A stretch of 13,312 nt of DNA, from the NCBI GenBank assembly GCA_030849075.1, contig JASAOO010002908.1, forward strand, positions 1 through 13,312, written 5' to 3'. How positions within the stretch are numbered: position 1 is the first letter of the stretch; each line of letters opens with the position of its first letter. This DNA comes from Zelonia costaricensis (lineage: Eukaryota; Euglenozoa; Kinetoplastea; Trypanosomatida; Trypanosomatidae). Of this stretch, positions 6,567 to 13,312 are shown in pieces. Both the position numbers and the translations under genes were made by a program. The notes under the pieces were generated by a model. That model was given only the letters and a program-made list of their open reading frames with translations, had not been told where the DNA came from and searched no databases.

Positions 6567-6583
6567 GTGTGTGTGTGTGTGTG
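6567..6583. repeat. (TG)n array
   Basis: About eight TG units, 84 nt past the stop codon of the large gene in the direction of transcription, read as CA in the RNA. Confidence 0.92.
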
Positions 6584-6644
6584 GCTCTGCTGTGCCTCAG
6601 GGTTGTGACCCCGACGCTCAACGCATTCCAACAACGCACACGAA

Positions 6645-6657
6645 CCCCCCCCCCCCC
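6645..6657. repeat. C13 homopolymer (G13 in the RNA)
   Basis: Thirteen C residues on the plus strand lie 9 nt past the TAG stop of the large gene. The transcript would begin its 3' UTR with a G13 run. Length at such runs is often unreliable in assemblies. Confidence 0.85.
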
Positions 6658-6666
6658 GGCCGCCGC

Positions 6667-9600
6667 CTACCGGTGCACCGCCAACATCCACAGTTCGATG
6701 GATCTCTTCTTAGTCTTGACCGTGTCCAGCGCCGCTCGCACCCGCTCCGTCTCGGCAGCGGATGTCTGCGCCTGTGCGCGGCTCGACTGCCGCCGCCGCT
6801 GCTGCTGCTGCTGCTGTAGCTTTGGCTGTGGCTGCGAGGCGCGCCGTGTCCCCCCCGTCGCCGGGCTGGACGGCGAGGGACCGGCGGTAGTGGTGCTCGG
6901 CCGCTGCGGCCCAGGAGTCTGCACATTCACCACCGCAGAGGGCGCCTTCGCCGCCGCCGCCGCGCCGTCACCTGGCTTGCCTACTCGTCGGCGCTGCGGC
7001 TCCTGCCCCTGCGCCGCCGGGGGGCGGGCGTAGCCGCTGCTGTACGACGTGATGCTGCCCGTGCGGGTACTGCTGCTGCTGCTGCTACTGCTCGTCCCAC
7101 CATTCGCGTTGCTCCCGCTGGGATTGCCACCGTTGCTGGCGACGTCCACGGCTGGCTGGAGGGGCAGCGAGGTGAAGGGCTGCTGCTGGGGGTGCAGCAG
7201 CATCGGCGGTTCCGCGAGGTGCGACTTGTAGTAGTACCCCGCTGCGGCTGCGGCGGGCGTCATCTTCGCGCGGCTGCGGTGCACCAGCGCCTCCAGTCCG
7301 CGCTGGTTTGCCGCGACCTCGCGCTCCTTCTGCTCGTGAATCACCAGCTCCGTCTGGTAGGCGGCGGCGAGGTAGGCGAGCTGCTGGCGCTCGCGGTGCC
7401 GCCGCTCCGCCTCCGCAGCTGCTGCGGCTGCCGCCTTCTCACTCCGCGCGTCGCGCTCGTCTACAGCCGAGGGCACCATCGTGGTGGACCGGGGCAGGGG
7501 CCGGGGCTGCTGCTGCTGCTGCGACTGCGTGCGCGTGTGGCTGTTGTGCGGGCTGCGCGCAAAGCTGCTCCCCGTGACCGGCGAGGAGGCATCACTGAAG
7601 TCCTCTGTCAGGCTGGAGTTGCGGCTGCCAGTGCGCAGGGCCGCCATGCCGCTCGAGCAAGACGTCAGCGCCTCGGGTCCGACGTCGAAGCGGGTCTGCA
7701 GCGGGGTGTCCTCCGCGCTGACGCGCTTCGCCTTCGCAGTCGCTGCGGCTGCTGCGGCGGCCTCGCGCTCCTGCTGCTTGCGCTGCTTCTTCAGCTTCTT
7801 CTTCTCCATGTGCTTCTGCAGCTTCGACACGATCCACTCGGCGATGAACGGGCGCTTGCTGCTGCCCGAGGCGTTCATGACGCCGCTGTCGGTGGACGCG
7901 GCGGTGAAGGAGTGCGTGCGGAGCTGCGCCTCGTCGCCGCCGCCGCCGCCGCCGCGGCTGACCGTCGAGCACATCAGCGGGTCCACGACGTCCGCGTCGC
8001 CGCCAGCGCGCTGCACCGAGACGAGGTCGTCAGAGTGGCGTGGGGCGGAGAGGTCGAGCGGGGAGGGGTCGAGCAGCCTCGACGCACTGAGCGCGACGGC
8101 GCCGGGCGTGCGCCGGTGGTCGCTCAGAGTGGCGGTCAGGCTGTTGTTCGGGACCTGCACCATGAGGGGCTGCACGCTGGCCGCCGCGGTGCCTCCAACC
8201 GCCGCCGTGGTGCTCGTCGAGATCGTGACGAAGGACCCACCGCACACCGGCGTCGTCCGTGCGGCCGCGCAGCTGCTCGGCTGGCTGCCACCCCCACCGC
8301 CGAGGGCCCCGTCCTTGCTGCCGCGGGCCGACTCGTTGGCGTGCGTGGCCGCGGCTGCCTTCTCGGCGCTGCGCAGGATCGCCTCCCCGTCGTCCACAGG
8401 CGAGGACGGCATCCAGTCCCGCCAGCACAGCCCCTCCAGACCCGCGCCGAAGGCGCACGAGGACGTCGTGGTGATGCTGAGCAGCTCCAGCGCCTCCTCG
8501 TCGCGGTGGTACGGGTCGTCGCAGCAGCGCGGGATCTGGTACAGGCGCGGCGGCGACACGACGCCGTCATCGAGAGCCTCTTCCTCATCGCCCGCCGGGG
8601 CACCACCACCACCGCCGCCGCCGCCGGTGGCGTGGCTCGCAACCGAGCCACCCCCGTCTGGCTGCGCACGGCGCCCCTCGTCGCTCCTGCTCTTCTCGCT
8701 GGACGCCGACACGGCGGTCATGCGCGGGCTGCTCGACCGGGCTCTCCGCGCGCTGTCCGCGAGCGACACGACGCAGAGCGGCTGCCCCATCATTGCCGCC
8801 GCGGCGGCGGTGAGCGGGGAGACGTGCTCGGCGTGCGCCCGGTGTGGTCGCAGTGGAGAGGGCGACGACGACGTGCGTGGGGTCGCCATGGTCGGCGGAG
8901 CGGGTGCGGGGGTGGGGCACGGCGGTGTGGGTGGCACACACCGGTGGCTGAGGTAGTAGCTGCACTCCTCCTCCTCGGCCACGACGCCGTCCCGCACGGC
9001 GACCCGGTACGCGTCGAAGGCCAGCCGACCCGCCATGCCGGGGCAGCGCGTACCGGGTGGCACAGGTGGAAGCCGGTGCCGCCGGCGCTGCGGCTCGGCG
9101 CGCTGATACCTGCAGAAGACCTGCGGTGGCACCGAGGCTGGTGCTGCGGCGGCGGCCGCTGCGCCAATGGTGGAGTGTGACCCGAACGAGGAGGCGCGCA
9201 GCAGGTTCGAACGTGTGCGGCGGGCGCCGGGCGGCACGCCGCTACCGAGGGCCCCCAGCGACGAGGACGGCGGCGGCGGCAGCTGGCTGAGGAAGGAGGT
9301 GGAGGCGAGGGAGTGGCTGGAGGGCTGCTGCTGGAGCTGCATGTGGCTTTGCGCCAGCCCTGACCAGTTGCGCTGTGGGGGCAGGCACAGCGGGGTGGCC
9401 GGCTCCGAGACCATGACAGCGGCGGGCCCGCCGCCCGGTGTGATGCCCGCGAACGGCATCCCGTGCCGCCACATCGGTGTCACCGCTGGCGTGCACGGGA
9501 CTGTCGTGAAGCCGTTGTTCTCGAGCCATGCGGTGCTCTCGCTGGACGCGTAGAACTGCGACGGGTACACCCACGGACCACGCGGGTCTGCGGCGACGGC

Positions 9601-12600
9601 GTCTTTCGGTGCCTCCGCCAGCGGGTGCAGCAGGGAGGGCAGGTGAGGCCGGCCCCCCTCGAGCCGCACCTCCTCGTCTCCGGGGGAGAGGAAGGCGGTG
9701 GGGTACGACAGGAGAAGGGAGGCGGAGTTGGGGAGCTGATGGAGGAACTGCGGAGACGACGAGGCGAAGCTGTGCTGCGGGGCACCACCACCCCCGCCGA
9801 GACTGGCGCCGGGCTCCCCACCGCTCAGGCTCTGCTGCCGCGCGTAGTCGTCCGCCGCCGTGGCTGTCTGCGGGTCGTGGGTCATCAAGACGCTCGAGGG
9901 CACCTCGGTGTAGCTCCCGTTCGGGTGCCGGGATGACATGCCGCCAGTGCCACCAGCACCGTTGTGGTACACCCCCGTCGCGGGGCTGAACTCGGAGAAA
10001 CTCGTCGGCACGCCGGAGACGACGGAGCTGGAGACGCGCGACGCCTGCCGCGGGGCGTAGAGGGCGGCGTAGTCCGCTGGCCCGTCGAAGTCCTCCGGCG
10101 GCATTGCCAGCGGGCACGGGTCGGTGGACTGCGCATCAAGCGGCATCGGTGCACGCAGCCCGGGGCGAGCGCCGCGCCCCTGCCTCGTCACGCCGTCGTC
10201 GGAGGGGCGCGGGGACACGTGCACGGTCAGCGGGCTGAACGCCACCGTGCCTGCCCCAGCCGAGGACGTCGGCGACGTGAGCAGCTGCTGTGGACGTTCC
10301 TGCTGCTCGTCCAGCTGTCGGCGCTGGAGGGAGGACTGCCGGCGCTGCACCAGCACAGCCTCGACGCTCAGCCCCTGCTGCTGCGGCGGCGAGGTCTGCT
10401 GCGGCCCTCCGCCCCGGCCACCGCCACCACCGCCTCCGCTGCCGGCTGCCGGTGTGCCTGCGGCCGCAGTAGCCCGTGCCGTCGCTGCACTGCTGGCTGG
10501 GGCAGACGCGCGAGTCCCCGGCCTCCCTTTCTGGATGAGGAGCATCAGCGCCGCCGCCGCGGAGGCGCTGCCGACCGAGGAGGCCGCGGCGACAAGACCG
10601 GCGCCGTACGCGTGGGCGCCTATGGCGGGGTAGGGCACCGATTTCGTGGGGACTGCCGCGCCACTGCCGCTGTCCTGGGCTACGGGTCGCCGCGCCGGGG
10701 TGCTGAGGCGCCCCTTCGCGACCTCGCCGCTGCCTGCGGTGTTGGTCGGCGGCTGCACCGGACTCTCCGGCGCGGACCAGGGCTGCGCCCCCGACGCGCT
10801 CGTCACCGTGTCCGAGAGGTGCTGGGTGCTGGCCGTGATGATCGCCTGCGGGCGGTGCGCCTCGTGGTGCAGCAGGAAGGCGCCACTCGCGTGGGAGGGG
10901 GCCCCTGCCTGCTGGCTCTGATGTTGTTGCGGGGTGCCCAGCTGAGGTGAGGCGAGCCGGCTTGACTGGGCCGAGGCCAGCGAGCTCGAGCCGCGCTCTG
11001 TGCTGGGGTGCTGGCCGAAGTGCGGAGGGTGGGCACTGCTGCTCGTGTTCGCCGTCACGTACGTGACGCGCAGGTGGTTCGGGCTGCCGCTGTTCCCCGT
11101 GCCCGCACGAAGGCCGTGCAGCCCCGTCGCCGCGGTGCCACCTGGGGAGCCGCCACCGGCGCGGGTGCTCTGGTAGACACCGCAGGCAGTCGCGGCGGCC
11201 GCTGCGTCGCCGCCCACGTCCAGCGGCGGGGACCGGATGATGAGCAGCGAGTTGGGCCGCCGCACGAAGCCGTGGGCCGCGTTGGTGGGGGTCGACGTCG
11301 CCACTGCGGGAAAGTGATCGACGCTGGACGGAGTGGGCAGCTCGGAGCCGGAGATGCCCAGGGCGGAGGTCCGCGTGGCTGTGGCGGTGCTGTGCGAGCA
11401 CACGGCGGCACTCCTGCTCGGCAGGTGCTGGGCGAGGCGGGCCTGGGAAGAGGACCGCGCCAGCGCGTGGCTCGCCCCGGCACTCGACGCCGCCGCGCTG
11501 TAGGGCGCCACAACGAGTGCCGACCCGTTCGACGACGCGAAGTCGTCGTCGTCGCCGTGGCCGTGCATGCAGGCGTGTGAGTGCGCAATGGCATGACCAC
11601 CGGTCGTCACCGACGTGCGCCGCCCCTCCGCGCTGCTTGTCGTGTTCGTGACCGTCGTTGTCGTGGTGGTGGTCGTCCCCGGCGTATGCCCCGCCTCCTC
11701 GCGGTCGCTGGACCACATCCCGCGACTCGGCTGCGGCGATGGGGTGTGCGGAGGCTGCTGAGACTTCTGCCGCCCTCGCGTATCGGCGAAGTCATCCACG
11801 GACTCGGGCGGGCGCGGGGCGGACACGCGGGGCGCCATCGTGGCGGCGTCCTCGGCTGCGTCCCCGTCCCGCACCGCACCCGCACCCGCACCGTGGGGCG
11901 ACATCTTCGCGCTGCCGCCGCGGCGCAGCTCGTGCTCGGCCACCATCGCTGTCTGTGCCGCAGCCGGCGGTGGCACCGCCGCCGTCGCCGCCGCGCCGCG
12001 CCGGAGCACCGCAGCTGCCGCCGCGGCTGCGGCAGCGGAGGCAGGTTCGCAGGCGGGGAAGCGTTCGTAGAAGCGCCGACGACGCTGCCGCGAGCCGCTC
12101 CAGCGCACCGTGACGTGTACCGGCCGATGCCCACTACCGCCGCCACCACCTCCGCTCTTAGCTCCTCCTACCGCAGCGGTGGGGGGCGATGCGGCACCGG
12201 CCGGGCCAGCGCGCGGGTGCGGCGTGGTGTGCGGCAGACGCATGCGAAACGGGTCGCACACGCGTCCACTATTATCGCTGTCCTCCGTCGCCTCGCAGGC
12301 GTCCTCGTCCTCGCTGCCCGCGCCGACGCTGCGGGGCGAGGCCGCTCCGGTGGCGCTCCCTGACACTGCTGCGGTAAGGGTGGCGGGCGTGGGTGCTTGG
12401 ACCTTCTTGGCCGTGGCGGACGCCGTGTCGCTCGTGGTGGGGTCGCAGTGCGCTGCGACTTTGGTCTTGCCGCGGTTCCGCTTCGGCGTGGCGGAGCCGA
12501 AGGGGGGGGCGTCCCCGGCAGCCGCACTCGTGGGTGCCGCCACCGCGTCGGACGCCTTCTTCGCCTTGCTGCTGCCGCCTGCCGTTGTGGACTCTGCTGT

Positions 12601-13312
12601 CGATGCGGCTCTCTTGAGCTTGGGGGCGGCTCCGCAGGGTGCCGCCGCCGCTGCCGCTGCCGTTGCACCGCTGGGGCGTGGTTGTGACGACGCCGTTGTG
12701 GTGGTGGCCGTGCTGCGTGAGGCGGAGGATGGGCCAGCGGTGGACGCCCTCGATGGAGTCGCAGCCGCAGCGGACGCCTTGGCACCGCCACCCACCGCCG
12801 CAGCGGCGCTCCTGCTCTTCTTCATGGCGGAGGGTGTTGCTGCCGTGGCGGCGCCCGCTGCCGGCGATGGTGGGACGTCGCCACTGCGAGCCTTCACCAG
12901 CGTGGAGCTGCTCGTGGTTGCTGCTGCTACTGCACGACCGCGTGTGCGTGGCGGGGTGCGGGGGCGGGCACCTGCTGCTGCAGCCGAGGACGTCGACTTG
13001 CTGCTGGGGCTGAAGCTCGCATATCGCTGGCGGCGCAGTGCCATTGGGATAGCCGAGGCGACCTTGCGCACCCGCCGCGGCACCCCGTCCGCTGTCGCAT
13101 CCGCGTCAGGGGCGGCGGCTCGCTCACCCTTGCGCCGCCGCGTGCGGCGGAGGCGGAAGGTTTCGTATGGGTTGAACTCCACGAAAGCCGCCCGCGTCAG
13201 CGCGGCCGCCTGGGCCTCGTGGAGGCTACCAGCCGTGAGTCCGACGGCATCAGCACATGTCGACGGCGCAACCCCTGCGGCGTGACGCCTGAGTTGAGCT
13301 TCGTCGTCGGCC
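6667..13312 (-). CDS. Very large, mostly disordered protein, unknown function, 5' end outside the window
   Basis: The frame is open from the right edge to TAG at 6667-6669, 2214 residues without an in-frame ATG before 13044. An apparent start at 13182 is a GTG, and the coding-like sequence continues upstream, so the true start lies beyond the window. I do not recognise the protein. Numbering from that GTG: residues 1-280 are basic and Ala/Ser/Pro-rich with patches such as RLRRTRRRKGE and PKRNRGKTK, which suits a nuclear or nucleic-acid-binding tail (inference). Most of the rest is low-complexity Ser, Ala, Gly, Thr, Gln and Pro. Non-repetitive islands stand out at about 356-383 (VHVTVRW, RRRRFYERFPAC), 1017-1075, 1198-1250 (WVYPSQFYASS, PMWRHGMPF), 1351-1421 (VFCRYQ, AFDAYRVAVRDG) and 1544-1611 (YQIPRCCDDPYH, LCWRDWMPSS). 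Charged, probably helical stretches lie at about 1776-1830 (IAEWIVSKLQKHMEKKKLKK) and 1911-1973. The protein ends KRSIELWMLAVHR. No kinase, helicase or membrane signature is visible. Confidence 0.88.
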   Translation of the reverse strand, partial: ADDEAQLRRHAAGVAPSTCADAVGLTAGSLHEAQAAALTRAAFVEFNPYETFRLRRTRRRKGERAAAPDADATADGVPRRVRKVASAIPMALRRQRYASFSPSSKSTSSAAAAGARPRTPPRTRGRAVAAATTSSSTLVKARSGDVPPSPAAGAATAATPSAMKKSRSAAAAVGGGAKASAAAATPSRASTAGPSSASRSTATTTTASSQPRPSGATAAAAAAAPCGAAPKLKRAASTAESTTAGGSSKAKKASDAVAAPTSAAAGDAPPFGSATPKRNRGKTKVAAHCDPTTSDTASATAKKVQAPTPATLTAAVSGSATGAASPRSVGAGSEDEDACEATEDSDNSGRVCDPFRMRLPHTTPHPRAGPAGAASPPTAAVGGAKSGGGGGGSGHRPVHVTVRWSGSRQRRRRFYERFPACEPASAAAAAAAAAVLRRGAAATAAVPPPAAAQTAMVAEHELRRGGSAKMSPHGAGAGAVRDGDAAEDAATMAPRVSAPRPPESVDDFADTRGRQKSQQPPHTPSPQPSRGMWSSDREEAGHTPGTTTTTTTTVTNTTSSAEGRRTSVTTGGHAIAHSHACMHGHGDDDDFASSNGSALVVAPYSAAASSAGASHALARSSSQARLAQHLPSRSAAVCSHSTATATRTSALGISGSELPTPSSVDHFPAVATSTPTNAAHGFVRRPNSLLIIRSPPLDVGGDAAAAATACGVYQSTRAGGGSPGGTAATGLHGLRAGTGNSGSPNHLRVTYVTANTSSSAHPPHFGQHPSTERGSSSLASAQSSRLASPQLGTPQQHQSQQAGAPSHASGAFLLHHEAHRPQAIITASTQHLSDTVTSASGAQPWSAPESPVQPPTNTAGSGEVAKGRLSTPARRPVAQDSGSGAAVPTKSVPYPAIGAHAYGAGLVAAASSVGSASAAAALMLLIQKGRPGTRASAPASSAATARATAAAGTPAAGSGGGGGGGRGGGPQQTSPPQQQGLSVEAVLVQRRQSSLQRRQLDEQQERPQQLLTSPTSSAGAGTVAFSPLTVHVSPRPSDDGVTRQGRGARPGLRAPMPLDAQSTDPCPLAMPPEDFDGPADYAALYAPRQASRVSSSVVSGVPTSFSEFSPATGVYHNGAGGTGGMSSRHPNGSYTEVPSSVLMTHDPQTATAADDYARQQSLSGGEPGASLGGGGGAPQHSFASSSPQFLHQLPNSASLLLSYPTAFLSPGDEEVRLEGGRPHLPSLLHPLAEAPKDAVAADPRGPWVYPSQFYASSESTAWLENNGFTTVPCTPAVTPMWRHGMPFAGITPGGGPAAVMVSEPATPLCLPPQRNWSGLAQSHMQLQQQPSSHSLASTSFLSQLPPPPSSSLGALGSGVPPGARRTRSNLLRASSFGSHSTIGAAAAAAAPASVPPQVFCRYQRAEPQRRRHRLPPVPPGTRCPGMAGRLAFDAYRVAVRDGVVAEEEECSYYLSHRCVPPTPPCPTPAPAPPTMATPRTSSSPSPLRPHRAHAEHVSPLTAAAAAMMGQPLCVVSLADSARRARSSSPRMTAVSASSEKSRSDEGRRAQPDGGGSVASHATGGGGGGGGAPAGDEEEALDDGVVSPPRLYQIPRCCDDPYHRDEEALELLSITTTSSCAFGAGLEGLCWRDWMPSSPVDDGEAILRSAEKAAAATHANESARGSKDGALGGGGGSQPSSCAAARTTPVCGGSFVTISTSTTAAVGGTAAASVQPLMVQVPNNSLTATLSDHRRTPGAVALSASRLLDPSPLDLSAPRHSDDLVSVQRAGGDADVVDPLMCSTVSRGGGGGGDEAQLRTHSFTAASTDSGVMNASGSSKRPFIAEWIVSKLQKHMEKKKLKKQRKQQEREAAAAAAATAKAKRVSAEDTPLQTRFDVGPEALTSCSSGMAALRTGSRNSSLTEDFSDASSPVTGSSFARSPHNSHTRTQSQQQQQPRPLPRSTTMVPSAVDERDARSEKAAAAAAAEAERRHRERQQLAYLAAAYQTELVIHEQKEREVAANQRGLEALVHRSRAKMTPAAAAAGYYYKSHLAEPPMLLHPQQQPFTSLPLQPAVDVASNGGNPSGSNANGGTSSSSSSSSTRTGSITSYSSGYARPPAAQGQEPQRRRVGKPGDGAAAAAKAPSAVVNVQTPGPQRPSTTTAGPSPSSPATGGTRRASQPQPKLQQQQQQRRRQSSRAQAQTSAAETERVRAALDTVKTKKRSIELWMLAVHR
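6799..6816. repeat. (CTG)6 coding run, polyglutamine
   Basis: Six CTG units on the plus strand read as CAG on the coding strand and encode Q6 near the C-terminus of the large protein. Confidence 0.92.
7070..7092. repeat. CTG-type coding run, polyserine
   Basis: The same CTG motif with one ACT interruption is read here in the AGC frame and gives a run of serines in the large protein. Confidence 0.88.
7507..7521. repeat. (CTG)5 coding run, polyglutamine
   Basis: Five CTG units on the plus strand encode Q5, followed by PRPLPR in the large protein. Confidence 0.9.

Larger units (their letters stand above)
5357..6666. other. 1.3 kb spacer between the large gene and the 142-residue gene
   Basis: The right part should be the 3' UTR of the large gene. 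It starts with G13 in the RNA, then a CA array, a GGGA/TCCC array and a TG array. The middle (about 5800-6200) is mixed sequence with overlapping frames on both strands and no recognisable domain; a minus-strand frame at 6198-5824 would start with GTG and I do not accept it. The left part holds the pyrimidine tract and leader of the 142-residue gene, with a TG array at 5441-5458. Confidence 0.55.

Noticed and set aside
7192..9180. Long plus-strand open frame of 662 codons opposite the large gene
   Set aside because: It is the antisense shadow of a GC-rich coding region: Arg/Ala/Gly-rich with no motif, and against the direction of the transcription unit.
12110..13285. Plus-strand open frame of 391 codons opposite the 5' part of the large gene
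   Set aside because: Its Ala/Val/Leu content is the mirror of Ala/Ser/Thr codons on the other strand. No start context or pyrimidine tract supports plus-strand transcription.

Overview
The window looks like nuclear DNA of a trypanosomatid, most likely Leishmania or a close relative. It is GC-rich, and every credible gene lies on the minus strand, as expected inside a polycistronic transcription unit. The genes have no introns. They are separated by long spacers full of (CA)n/(TG)n arrays and by pyrimidine tracts on the minus strand that end in AG, the usual form of spliced-leader acceptors. The genus is inferred from this style, not proven.

Transcription runs from right to left. (1) 13312-6667 is the 3' part of a gene for a very large, mostly disordered protein of at least 2214 residues. 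It runs off the right edge without an ATG start. (2) 6666-5357 is a spacer (3' UTR, then 5' UTR) with a G-quadruplex-type GGGA array between complementary CA and TG arrays. (3) 5356-4928 encodes a 142-residue protein with a duplicated polyglutamine block. (4) 4927-2282 is a 2.6 kb stretch with no convincing gene. It has many dinucleotide arrays, several pyrimidine tracts, a tandem duplicated acceptor-like motif, and a 32-bp duplication interrupted by an N. (5) 2281-1535 (or 2332-1535) encodes ADAT2, the catalytic subunit of the tRNA adenosine deaminase that makes inosine at anticodon position 34. It is the only gene here with a firm function. (6) 1534-844 is a spacer. (7) 843-655 encodes a 62-residue protein with one membrane segment. 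(8) 654-1 is its 3' flank, ending in a pyrimidine tract that probably serves the next gene to the left.

The genes share a transcription unit but no evident pathway, which is normal in trypanosomatids, where control is mostly after transcription. The points most worth a second look are these: ADAT2 has two start codons with the best splice acceptor between them, so a longer form with a mitochondrial-presequence-like N-terminus is possible; paired CA/TG arrays that could form long RNA stems recur in the predicted 3' flanks of three of the four genes; and an acceptor-like duplication lies in the gene-free 2.6 kb. I found no mobile element, CRISPR array, tRNA or rRNA that I could support.
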